A stretch of 64,000 nt of DNA from CAYOSU01 sp964541255. Its GTDB lineage: Bacteria > Bacillota > Clostridia > Christensenellales > CAMQZB01. The translations under genes were made by a program, and so were the position numbers. Below, piece after piece: positions 27,290 to 34,910 of the stretch (positions within the stretch are counted from its first letter, which is position 1; each line of letters opens with the position of its first letter). The stretch lies in the NCBI GenBank assembly GCA_964541255.1, contig CAZIPL010000001.1:1-64000 (forward strand), read 5' to 3'. Below the pieces are notes generated by a model. The model was not told where the DNA came from and searched no databases. It saw nothing but the letters and a program-made list of their open reading frames with translations.

Positions 27290-27672
27290 AAAATTATCGA
27301 AAAAATAGTAATTGATAATTGACAAAGTAGTTGCAAATTGATAATCTTAATAGTTATTGATGATAAACTTAGTAGTTACTATTTGACAATCTAAGCAGTG
27401 AATAATTGACAATATAGCTACCAATTGACAAAGCAGTTATTGATTTATAATATACTTGCCAATTGACAACGTGGTTACTAATTGGATAATCTAAATAGTT
27501 ATCAATTAACAATGTGGTTACTAATTGACAATCAAAATGGTTATTGATTGGCAATGTAGTTGCCAATTAACAATGTAGGTAATAATTGATGATTAATATC
27601 GTTATTATTTGAACTTATGTCGTTATTGATTGATGATTATATTGTTAGTGATTAATAATTAATATTGTTAAT
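27290..27672. repeat. Degenerate AT-rich tandem repeat array
   Basis: About 17 units of 18-25 bases, approximating AATTGACAATGTGGTTACT, run head to tail with many substitutions. Clear units include AATTGACAACGTGGTTACT, AATTAACAATGTGGTTACT and AATTGACAAAGCAGTTATTG. There are no conserved spacers, so it is not a CRISPR array. Divergence increases toward the right end, where TTGATGATTA variants dominate. Confidence 0.8.
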
Positions 27673-27676
27673 TTCA

Positions 27677-27722
27677 AATACAACAAGAACCCAAGTATTC
27701 AAACTTGGGTTCTTGTTGTATT
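27677..27722 (+). terminator. Strong hairpin after the tandem array, possible terminator
   Basis: Arms AATACAACAAGAACCCAAG and CTTGGGTTCTTGTTGTATT are perfect complements (19 bp) around an 8-base loop. Only TT and then AAAAATG follow, so it may be a hairpin end-stabiliser or bidirectional terminator rather than a classic one. Confidence 0.6.
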
Positions 27723-27745
27723 AAAAATGTTATATCAAAAATCCT

Positions 27746-27935
27746 CGTAGGGCGGTGGCTCTGCTGCCGCCGAATGCAACCACCATACTCAAATGAACGT
27801 TGGTAAATTGTGGTAGGGCGGGGGTTCTACTCCCGCCGCATAATATTTTTTATACTCTCTACACGTCGTAGGGCGGGGTAAATTGTGGTAGGACGGAGCA
27901 AATTGTGGTAGGGCGGGGGTTCTTACTCCCGCCGA
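27746..27935. repeat. GC-rich GTAGGGCGG hairpin repeats
   Basis: At least four copies of GTAGGGCGG or close variants occur at 27747, 27813, 27869 and 27908, three of them continuing into a CCGCC arm (for example GGCGGG and CCCGCC), plus a degenerate copy near 27889. The preceding AAATTGTGGTAGG is itself repeated three times. Much higher GC than the surroundings. A further partial copy lies near 34785. Confidence 0.7.
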
Positions 27936-27937
27936 AA

Positions 27938-27986
27938 AAAGGCTCCCATTGAAGGGAGCTGTCTGCGGAGCAGACTGAGGGATTGA
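27938..27986 (+). repeat. Dispersed two-hairpin repeat, copy 1
   Basis: Two adjacent hairpins (GCTCCC/GGGAGC and GTCTGC/GCAGAC) followed by TGAGGGATTG. Related copies occur at 34694-34746 and 56838-56895. This looks like a small dispersed intergenic element. Confidence 0.65.
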
Positions 27987-28131
27987 CAAATGTATAAGCG
28001 CAAATCTCGTTCTTAGGCATAATTTTTATATATTTTTCACATAATATATCAAACGTAAATCCTCACATAAAAACGCAAATACCTGTTATGAATTATTTTC
28101 AAAAAAACGACAACGGACGAAAAAATGCGTC

Positions 28132-28180
28132 TTGACGATTCGTGATTTTGGTGTTAAACTCTAATTGTAGATTAGAGTTT
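28132..28180 (+). promoter_or_regulatory. merR promoter with overlapping operator
   Basis: TTGACG (28132-28137), 17 bases, TAAACT (28155-28160). A perfect 10-bp inverted repeat AAACTCTAAT/ATTAGAGTTT (28156-28180, 5-base gap) covers the -10 and transcription start. This is a likely autorepression site, and its half-site ACTCTAA recurs in the next promoter. Confidence 0.7.
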
Positions 28181-28192
28181 TAGGGGGATTTT

Positions 28193-29035
28193 ATGAAAGA
28201 AGAACTGTTGTCTATCGGGAAAATGGCGGAGATAAACGGCGTAAGCATACCGACTTTGCGGCTATATGACAAAAACGGCTTGCTTGTGCCTGCGTATATC
28301 GACGAGGAGAGCGGTTATCGGTACTACACTTTGCAGCAAACGGCGCGGCTTGACATCATTGCGTATATGAAAGAGCTGGGTATGAGCTTAAGCGAGATAA
28401 GCCACATTCTCGAAAAGGAGGATATAACCCTTATCGAAGACATCTTAGCGCAGAAAAACGAGCAAATGCACGAACAGATGAGAAAGCTGAAAGAACGCCA
28501 CGACGCCGTCGAACGCGCGATTGCGCAGATAGAGCGGTATCGCAAATCTCCGACGACGGGAACGACGTCTCTCGAATATATCGACAGGCGATATATCTGG
28601 TCGATACCGTGTCCCGTGAATTTTTACGAAAAGGACAGAAACAGCTACGAAGAAACGGTCATTGCGCTTAGAAAAGAGCTTTTGGCAAACGGTATTCCGC
28701 AAGTGCATAGCTATAACCTCGGTACGTCCATTTCGCAAGAGCGTTTCGAAAACGGAGAGTTTGTTGCCGAAAACGTCTTTATCTTTTCGGATAAACATTT
28801 ATTGGAGCATTCGGGAACGGTTATGCTTTTAGACAGCGGAATGTATGCGTGCATATATCTTGACAATTACGACGACGAGATAAAGTACGGCAAGCAGCTC
28901 TTGGAGTTTTGTCGCAAGAACGGATATAAAATCTGCGGTGATTACATATGCGAAGAGCTTACGGAGTTTCATATATTCGACAGCACGAAGCGCAATATGT
29001 TTTTGAGATTGCAAGTTCCGATAAAGTTTTCATAA
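28193..29035 (+). CDS. MerR-family regulator with effector-binding domain
   Basis: A 280-residue DNA-binding protein. Residues 6-75 form the MerR winged helix (SIGKMAEINGVSIPTLRLYD and SGYRYYTLQQTARLDII), a coiled-coil dimer helix spans about 80-120, and the C-terminal 150 residues resemble a GyrI-like small-molecule-binding domain as in BmrR. Such proteins untwist promoters with overlong spacers when a ligand binds. AGGGGGATT precedes the ATG. The downstream dehydrogenase promoter has exactly such a 19-base spacer and shares the half-site found at this gene's own start, so it is the probable target. Ligand unknown. Confidence 0.92.
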   Translation: MKEELLSIGKMAEINGVSIPTLRLYDKNGLLVPAYIDEESGYRYYTLQQTARLDIIAYMKELGMSLSEISHILEKEDITLIEDILAQKNEQMHEQMRKLKERHDAVERAIAQIERYRKSPTTGTTSLEYIDRRYIWSIPCPVNFYEKDRNSYEETVIALRKELLANGIPQVHSYNLGTSISQERFENGEFVAENVFIFSDKHLLEHSGTVMLLDSGMYACIYLDNYDDEIKYGKQLLEFCRKNGYKICGDYICEELTEFHIFDSTKRNMFLRLQVPIKFS

Positions 29036-29056
29036 GTAAAATTTTTATTTTGGGTA

Positions 29057-29087
29057 TTGACTCTAACGTAAGTTGAGGGTTTATACT
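29057..29087 (+). promoter_or_regulatory. MerR-type promoter with 19-base spacer
   Basis: TTGACT (29057-29062), 19-base spacer, TATACT (29082-29087). An imperfect dyad in the spacer starts with ACTCTAA (29060-29066) and ends in GTTGAGGGT. The overlong spacer containing a dyad is the hallmark of MerR-activated promoters. Confidence 0.75.
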
Positions 29088-29121
29088 AATTATACAAATT
29101 GATTTTCAAGGAGGAAAAATC

Positions 29122-30150
29122 ATGGATAGAAAAGTTAGAGTTGTGCAGTACGGTTGCGGTAAAATGTCGAAGTACATTATTCGTTATCTTTACAATCACG
29201 GTGCCGAAATAGTCGGCGCTATCGACGTCGATCCTCAGGTTGTGGGAATGGACATCGGCGATTATGCTGAGCTCGGACACAAGACGGGCGTTATCATTTC
29301 TAGTGATACGGATAGAGTTTTGGACGAAAGCCACGCAGACGTTGCGGTAGTAACGCTTTTCAGCTTCGTAAACGACATCTATTCGCACGTAGAGAAATGC
29401 GTTTCTCGCGGAATTAACGTCATTACGACTTGCGAAGAGGCGATTTATCCTATGACGACGGCAAAAGAGCAGGTTGAACGCCTTGTCGAGATTGCAAAAG
29501 AGCATAATTGCACAATCACAGGCTCCGGAATGCAGGATATTTTCTGGATCAACATGGTCGGAATCGCAGCGGCAGGTTGCGACAGCTTGACGAAGATTAA
29601 AGGAGCGTATAGCTACAACGTAGACGAATACGGTCTCGCTCTTGCAAAGGCTCACGGATGTGATCTTTCTCCCGAAGAATTCGAAGAGCAAATCGCTCAT
29701 CCCGCGGAGTTCGAACCTTCTTATGCTTGGAATGCAAGCGAAGCTATCTGCAACAAGCTCGGCTTGACGATAAAATCAATCGATCAAAAGCACGTTCCTT
29801 ATATCGTCGATCACGACGTATTCAGCACGACGCTCGGTTCCACGATTAAGGCAGGTCGTTGCATAGGTATGTCCGCGGTAGTTACTATCGAAACGGAGCA
29901 GGGAATCACGGTCGAAGAAGAAACTATCGGAAAGGTATACGGCCCCGACGACGGCGATATGTGCGACTGGTGGCTTACCGGCGAACCCAACGTCGAATAC
30001 CACGTTGTTAAGCCTGCAACGGTAGAGCATACTTGCGCTACTATCGTAAACCGTATTCCGTCCCTTATCAAGGCTCCCGCAGGATACGTAACTTGCGACC
30101 AGCTCGAAGAAGTTCGCTTCCTTACGGAATCTATGGAAAAATATTGCTAA
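29122..30150 (+). CDS. 2,4-diaminopentanoate dehydrogenase-like NAD(P)-dependent oxidoreductase
   Basis: A 342-residue enzyme of the dihydrodipicolinate reductase-like family, with an N-terminal Rossmann fold (VVQYGCGKMSKYIIRYL, residues 8-24; acidic residue in AIDVDP) and a C-terminal substrate domain. The closest known type is 2,4-diaminopentanoate dehydrogenase, which oxidatively deaminates 2,4-diaminopentanoate in anaerobic ornithine fermentation. Other genes of that pathway (aminomutase, thiolase) are not here, so the substrate could be a different amino compound. AAGGAGGAAAAATC precedes the ATG. It sits 86 bases after the MerR gene behind a MerR-type promoter, and a terminator follows, so it is a single regulated gene. 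Confidence 0.82.
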   Translation: MDRKVRVVQYGCGKMSKYIIRYLYNHGAEIVGAIDVDPQVVGMDIGDYAELGHKTGVIISSDTDRVLDESHADVAVVTLFSFVNDIYSHVEKCVSRGINVITTCEEAIYPMTTAKEQVERLVEIAKEHNCTITGSGMQDIFWINMVGIAAAGCDSLTKIKGAYSYNVDEYGLALAKAHGCDLSPEEFEEQIAHPAEFEPSYAWNASEAICNKLGLTIKSIDQKHVPYIVDHDVFSTTLGSTIKAGRCIGMSAVVTIETEQGITVEEETIGKVYGPDDGDMCDWWLTGEPNVEYHVVKPATVEHTCATIVNRIPSLIKAPAGYVTCDQLEEVRFLTESMEKYC

Positions 30151-30271
30151 ACAGATAAAAAATACGTCGCATTTTTCAAAGATTTGAATTATTCGAAATA
30201 GATAATCGAAAGTTTTTATAGCTTTTCAATCGTCTTTCGCAATATGCGGCGAAAATAAAACAAAGCAACGA

Positions 30272-30310
30272 AAATCTTCGCTTAAATTAAAGCGGAGATT
30301 TTTCTTTTGA
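30272..30310 (+). terminator. Terminator after the dehydrogenase gene
   Basis: AATCTTCGCTT / AAGCGGAGATT stem, one mismatch, then TTTCTTTT. Confidence 0.75.
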
Positions 30311-30408
30311 AAAATTACTTTGACGAGATATATCGCTAAAAAGGTTGATATTTGTCGATAAAATATAGTATTCTTTTATGGATAAGTACAAATAAGGTAA
30401 TTTCATAA

Positions 30409-31083
30409 ATGAGACCGAGACACAAAAAGCATTTGAACGAGAGAATAGAAAAGGCGAGCAAGCATCTTTTGATTGTGGAAAAGCCCGAGGCGAATTTCAA
30501 AGAAGCCAACGATAATAAGGAGTATTTGGACTTTTCCGCTATTTTTCAAAACGACAACCCGATAGATCTCGAAATAGGAAGCGGAATGGGGGACTTTGCG
30601 ATTAAGTATGCAAAATCTCACCCCGAACGCAACCTAATCGCTATTGAACTTGTCCGCGACGTTCTTGTCGTCGCGCTTGAAAAGCTTTCGGACGACGACG
30701 TAAAGAACTTGCGTTTTTTGTCGATTGCGGCGGAGTATTTGCCGAAATTCTTTGCCACAGATTCGATAGAAAACATCTTCTTGAACTTTTCGACCCCTTT
30801 CCCGAAAAAGTCCTATGCGAAAAAGCGTTTGACGAGCGATCGCTTCCTTTTGTCGTATAAAGACGTTTTGAAAGAGGGCGGAAAGATAATTCAAAAGACC
30901 GATAACGTTCCGCTTTTTGACTATTCGCTCGAGCGTATGACGGAAAACGGCTTTGAGATAATTGAAAAAACGTACGATATGTATAGTGGCGATACGTCGG
31001 GAAATATCGCTACGGAATATGAAACCAAGTTTTTGTCGCAAGGCGTAAAAATCTGTAAGCTCGTCGCGGTAAATAAGAAATAG
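30409..31083 (+). CDS. trmB: tRNA (guanine-N7-)-methyltransferase
   Basis: This enzyme makes 7-methylguanosine at position 46 in the variable loop of tRNA. The 224-residue protein shows the SAM-binding loop LEIGSGMGDFAIKYA, the acidic contact IAIELV, and the family signature NFSTPFPKKSYAKKRL in place of the more common FSDPWPKK form. The C-terminal part has GGKIIQKTDNVPLFDY. The start has a modest AAGGT ribosome binding site. It stands between terminated genes and is probably transcribed alone. Confidence 0.94.
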   Translation: MRPRHKKHLNERIEKASKHLLIVEKPEANFKEANDNKEYLDFSAIFQNDNPIDLEIGSGMGDFAIKYAKSHPERNLIAIELVRDVLVVALEKLSDDDVKNLRFLSIAAEYLPKFFATDSIENIFLNFSTPFPKKSYAKKRLTSDRFLLSYKDVLKEGGKIIQKTDNVPLFDYSLERMTENGFEIIEKTYDMYSGDTSGNIATEYETKFLSQGVKICKLVAVNKK

Positions 31084-31112
31084 CTTGAATTCAGAAAAGC
31101 TCTCAACATAGC

Positions 31113-31142
31113 TTGCAAAAACAAAACATATAATGTTATACT
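31113..31142 (+). promoter_or_regulatory. Promoter of the transketolase genes
   Basis: TTGCAA (31113-31118), 18 bases, TATACT (31137-31142). Confidence 0.6.
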
Positions 31143-31195
31143 AAATAAGTACGTCGGGTGTTTCTCGGCATTTCGAACGATTTCGAGGATATATT

Positions 31196-32011
31196 TTGGC
31201 TAACATTGAAGAACTGAAAAGAATAGCCGCAAGGGTAAGAAAGACCGTTTTGGAGGTTTGTAACAAAACCGGTGGCGGTCATGTCGGCAGCTCGCTTAGT
31301 GCTGTCGAGATTTTGACGTACCTTTATGCGGAAAAGCTTAACGTGCAAAAAGAGGGAACGTTACTGTCTAAAAGAGACTCTTTCGTTTTGAGTAAGGGGC
31401 ATGCGGGGCTTGCTCTTTGCGCGCTTTTTTCGGAACTCGGATTTATGGAAAGAAAAGAGCTTGACGGTTTTAATTCTTTCGACGCAACCGTTTCTATTCA
31501 CCTTGACGAAAGAAAGCTTCCGCTTGTAGACGTTTCGACGGGCTCTTTGGGACACGGCGAAGGGGTTGCTCTTGGTATGGCAATAGGCAATTCTATCAAA
31601 AATAACGGAAAGAAAGTATATTGCCTTTTGGGAGACGGCGAGCTTAACGAGGGAAGCACGTTCGAGGCGTTTGCCGCGGTGAATGCTTTTCAAGCGAAAA
31701 ATCTCGTTACGATAATAGATTACAACGGCTTTATGCTCGATGGCGCGGCTAAAGATGTTTTCCCCTTTGAACCGATTGCCGAAAAGCTCGAAGCATTCGG
31801 TTTTATCGTTATTCCTTGCGACGGACACGATTTTACCGATATCGAAAGAGCGTTCGACGAGGCGGAAATGGCGAATAAGCCTTGCGCGATACTTGCAAAG
31901 ACCGTCAAGGGCAAAGGCGTCAGCTTTATGGAAAACAACGTAAATTGGCACTACGGCGCTCCGACGGACGAGGAGCTTAAAAAGGCGACGGAGGAGATAG
32001 ACAATGCTTGA
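31196..32011 (+). CDS. Transketolase, N-terminal subunit
   Basis: The thiamine-diphosphate-binding half of a split transketolase, which moves two-carbon units between sugar phosphates in the non-oxidative pentose phosphate pathway. The 271-residue protein has GGHVGSSLSAVEIL near the N-terminus and the cofactor motif GDGELNEGSTFEA running to DYNGFMLDG. The start is a TTG at 31196, supported by GAGGAT five bases upstream; no in-frame ATG is available. The gene overlaps the C-terminal subunit by eight bases, so the two halves are co-translated. Split transketolases are common in Clostridia and archaea. Confidence 0.94.
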   Translation: MANIEELKRIAARVRKTVLEVCNKTGGGHVGSSLSAVEILTYLYAEKLNVQKEGTLLSKRDSFVLSKGHAGLALCALFSELGFMERKELDGFNSFDATVSIHLDERKLPLVDVSTGSLGHGEGVALGMAIGNSIKNNGKKVYCLLGDGELNEGSTFEAFAAVNAFQAKNLVTIIDYNGFMLDGAAKDVFPFEPIAEKLEAFGFIVIPCDGHDFTDIERAFDEAEMANKPCAILAKTVKGKGVSFMENNVNWHYGAPTDEELKKATEEIDNA

Positions 32012-32954
32012 AGAAAAGACAAAAACTCCTTGCGCAATGACAAGTGCCGTTGCCGAAGAATTGATAAAAATGGCAAAATCCGACGAAAACATATACGCAG
32101 TTACTGCGGACGTTGCTCATTCTACGGATTTTGAATTGATAAGAAAAGAACTGCCTACGCGTTTTATCAACGTAGGTATTGCCGAGCAAAACGCCATAGC
32201 GTTATCGTCGGGCTTAGCGAGAGTAGGCTTAAAGCCATATGTAGCGATGTTTTCGTCCTTTGCGTCAAAACGTGCGCTTGACTTTATTTTCGCCGACGTT
32301 TGCTATCCGTCTCTTCCCGTAACGATAGTCGCAACCCACGGCGGAACGTCGTTCGGCGAGGCGGGCGCTACGCATCACGCGCTTTCCGATATAACGATTA
32401 TGCGTTCTTTGCCGAATATTGCCGTTGTCGTTCCTTGCGACGCGTGCGAAGCGAGAAAGGCTGTTAAGGCGACGGAAAACTACGGAAAGCCCGTATATTT
32501 AAGAATAAACCGCGGCGAAGAAGAAATAGTTGCAAAAGAAGAAAGCGCGTTTGAAATCGGCAAAGCCGACCTTTTGAAAGAGGGGAAAGACGTTGCGATA
32601 ATAGCTTGCGGCTCGTGCGTCGGAGAAAGTCTTTTGGCGGCGAAATCTCTTGAAAATAAGGGGATAAACGCAAGAGTAATAAATATGCATACGATAAAGC
32701 CTATTGACGAAAAATGCGTAGTTGAGGCTGCAAAGCTCGGCGTTGTGATGACTGTCGAAGACGGTAGGAATACAGGTCTTGGTGGCGCGGTTTCGGAAGT
32801 AATTACCGATAACGGAATAGCGTGCAAAACGTTGCGCTTAGGGATCGACGGAATATGCAAGGTCGGAATGCATAAGGATATTATGCACTATTACGGAATC
32901 GACTCTTTTGGAATAGAAAAAGCCGTTGAAAAACTTCTGAATAAAAAAGCATGA
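32004..32954 (+). CDS. Transketolase, C-terminal subunit
   Basis: The second half of the split transketolase: the pyrimidine-binding domain (VGIAEQNAIALSSGLARVGLKPYVAMFSSF, with the catalytic Glu of the IAEQN motif) followed by the C-terminal transketolase domain (VAIIACGSCVGESLLA). It is 316 residues long and pairs with the preceding gene to form the active heteromer. Its ATG lies inside the last codons of the N-terminal subunit gene. A double hairpin directly after it ends the operon. Confidence 0.94.
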   Translation: MLEEKTKTPCAMTSAVAEELIKMAKSDENIYAVTADVAHSTDFELIRKELPTRFINVGIAEQNAIALSSGLARVGLKPYVAMFSSFASKRALDFIFADVCYPSLPVTIVATHGGTSFGEAGATHHALSDITIMRSLPNIAVVVPCDACEARKAVKATENYGKPVYLRINRGEEEIVAKEESAFEIGKADLLKEGKDVAIIACGSCVGESLLAAKSLENKGINARVINMHTIKPIDEKCVVEAAKLGVVMTVEDGRNTGLGGAVSEVITDNGIACKTLRLGIDGICKVGMHKDIMHYYGIDSFGIEKAVEKLLNKKA

Positions 32955-33003
32955 TATGCTTTTTAAAATAATAACGGAAGCTAAGTTTGCTTCCTTTTGT
33001 TTT
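32943..33003 (+). terminator. Tandem hairpins at the end of the transketolase operon
   Basis: AAAAAGCAT/ATGCTTTTT (32943-32964) surrounds the stop codon, and GGAAGC/GCTTCC (32975-32993) is followed by TTTTGTTTT. Both have terminator form. The second ends at the likely start codon of the next gene. Confidence 0.65.
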
Positions 33004-33006
33004 GTG

Positions 33007-34569
33007 ATGATAAAAATCGACAACATAAAACTAAATATATCCGCAAATGAAGATTTGCTGAAAAAGGTCGCGGCGGAAAAGCTGTCTACGAGCATAAAGA
33101 ATATCAAGTCGTATACGATATTGAAAAAATCGATAGACGCGAGAAATAAAGAGGACATAAAATATGTTTATTCCGTCGCGGCAGAGCTTTTCGACGAAAG
33201 GTGTGCAAAAAAATTCGAAAGAATCGAGCTTGACGATATGGGCTTAGATTCGATAGAGTATCTTCCTATCGATAAGGGTAAGCGCATTGCCGTTGTCGGC
33301 AGCGGACCTGCGGGACTTTTTTGCGCTCTGACTTTGATTAAAAGGGGTGCGACTCCAGTTGTTTTTGAAAGAGGTTATGAGGTCGAAAGGCGAGTCGAAG
33401 AGATAGAAAAGTTTATAAAAACGGGAGTTCTCAACGAGGAATGCAACGTGCAGTTCGGCGAGGGCGGCGCGGGAACGTATTCCGACGGAAAGCTCAATAC
33501 GGGGACGAAATCTCCGTATATCAAAGCGGTGCTCAAAGAGTTTGTCAATTTCGGCGCGCCCGAAGAGATTTTGTACTTGAATAAACCTCATATCGGCACG
33601 GATATTTTGCAAACCGTAGTAAAAAACATGCGTGAATATATAATCGCAAACGGCGGAAAGTTTTTCTTCGGGACGAAAATAACGTCTTTTACGACAAAAG
33701 ACGGAAAGCTCGATAAATTGAAATTTACGGGCGAACATAACGGCGAAGAGCACTTTGATTGTGCCGTTTTCGCGATAGGCCATTCGTCGAGAGATACCTT
33801 TGAAATGCTTTTGCATAAGGGTGTTTTGATGGAAAGAAAGCCCTTTTCCGTAGGCGTAAGGGCGGAACATTTGCAAACCACAATAAATAAAGCGCAATAC
33901 GGAATAGAGTATTCTCCGTATTTGCCGCCTGCCGATTATAAGCTTGCCGCAAAAGCTTCAGACGGCAGAGGAGTATATAGCTTTTGTATGTGCCCTGGCG
34001 GAGAAGTCGTTATGGCGGCGAGTGAAAAAGGTATGGCTGTTACGAACGGTATGAGCTACCACGCAAGGGATAAGCAAAACGCAAATGCCGCAATTCTCGT
34101 TTCGGTCGAGCCGAGCGATTTCGGCGACGGCAATGTGCTTATGGGTGTGGAATTCCAAAGAAAATTAGAGCGCAAAGCGTTCGAAATAAGTAGTGCTTAT
34201 AAAGGCGCGACGCAAAGATATATAGACCTAAAAAACAACGTAGCTTCAAGTAGCATAGGGAACGTCACTCCGTCGATAAGAAGCGGCTATACACTATGCA
34301 ATTTGCGAGAGGTTTTGCCAAAATACGTTAGTTTTGGAATAATTGACGGAATGGAAAGGTTCGGAAAAATTTTGAAAGGCTTCGACGATGCCGATACGAT
34401 TTTAACGGGTGTCGAAACAAGATCGAGCTCGCCCGTTCGCATACTCCGCGACGAAACATTCAATTCGAGCGTTATCGGCATATACCCGTGCGGCGAGGGG
34501 GCAGGCTATGCCGGCGGAATAACAAGCGCTGCAGTCGACGGTATCAAATGCGCCCTCAAAATCCAATGA
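33007..34569 (+). CDS. FAD-dependent oxidoreductase, large uncharacterised family
   Basis: A 520-residue flavoprotein. An N-terminal region of about 90 residues is followed by the FAD-binding loop RIAVVGSGPAGLFCALTLIKRG (near residue 95), an acidic ribose contact (VFERG), FGEGGAGTYSDGKL and a C-terminal GEGAGYAGGITSAAVDGIK. Bacillota commonly carry this protein; it is annotated as an NAD(FAD)-utilising dehydrogenase of unknown substrate. I prefer the ATG at 33007, which gives the family's usual MIKIDNIKL start. An in-frame ATG at 32956 would add 17 residues encoded within a terminator hairpin. Neither start has a good ribosome binding site. Confidence 0.87.
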   Translation: MIKIDNIKLNISANEDLLKKVAAEKLSTSIKNIKSYTILKKSIDARNKEDIKYVYSVAAELFDERCAKKFERIELDDMGLDSIEYLPIDKGKRIAVVGSGPAGLFCALTLIKRGATPVVFERGYEVERRVEEIEKFIKTGVLNEECNVQFGEGGAGTYSDGKLNTGTKSPYIKAVLKEFVNFGAPEEILYLNKPHIGTDILQTVVKNMREYIIANGGKFFFGTKITSFTTKDGKLDKLKFTGEHNGEEHFDCAVFAIGHSSRDTFEMLLHKGVLMERKPFSVGVRAEHLQTTINKAQYGIEYSPYLPPADYKLAAKASDGRGVYSFCMCPGGEVVMAASEKGMAVTNGMSYHARDKQNANAAILVSVEPSDFGDGNVLMGVEFQRKLERKAFEISSAYKGATQRYIDLKNNVASSSIGNVTPSIRSGYTLCNLREVLPKYVSFGIIDGMERFGKILKGFDDADTILTGVETRSSSPVRILRDETFNSSVIGIYPCGEGAGYAGGITSAAVDGIKCALKIQ

Positions 34570-34910
34570 CGAGGTCGATGAAACCGAATTCAATCCCGTA
34601 TGTCTTATGCTCAACTTTCGTCGCAGTATAGTAAAACCAAACTTGTATTGCGATAGCTCAACTTTCACCGTAATAAAAAACGACTAATCAAAATAGGCTC
34701 CCTTAGTAATGGCGCTGTTTCGGCGTTGCCGAGACTGAGGGATTGATAAAATGCAGCATAACATTGTTTTATTGACTCTAACTCGTAGGGCGGTGGCTTT
34801 TGTCAAGAGTAAGATTGTTAACAACTTGTGCAATGACATTGTATACGCATTTGGATTGCATGATTGCGCATATGTAAGCTGAACGAAGCGTAGCGGAGCT
34901 GGGTAGATTG
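34570..34910. other. 341-base repeat-bearing gap before the insertion sequence
   Basis: It carries copy 2 of the dispersed two-hairpin repeat and a fragment of the GTAGGGCGG repeat near 34785. No gene or promoter is convincing. The insertion sequence begins just after it. Confidence 0.6.
34694..34746 (+). repeat. Dispersed two-hairpin repeat, copy 2
   Basis: AGGCTCCC at the left, a GTTTCGGC/GCCGAGAC hairpin, then TGAGGGATTG as in copy 1. The left hairpin is degraded. Confidence 0.55.

Larger units (their letters stand above)
27277..28192. other. 916-base region without a gene, made of repeats
   Basis: In order it holds a degenerate AT-rich tandem array (27290-27672), a 19-bp perfect hairpin (27677-27722), GC-rich GGGCGG hairpin repeats (27746-27935), a two-hairpin dispersed repeat (27938-27986) and the MerR promoter/operator (28132-28180). 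No open frame in it looks coding. Confidence 0.8.

Noticed and set aside
27290..27672. CRISPR array
   Set aside because: Units are continuous and degenerate, with no unique spacers of constant length and no cas genes in the window.
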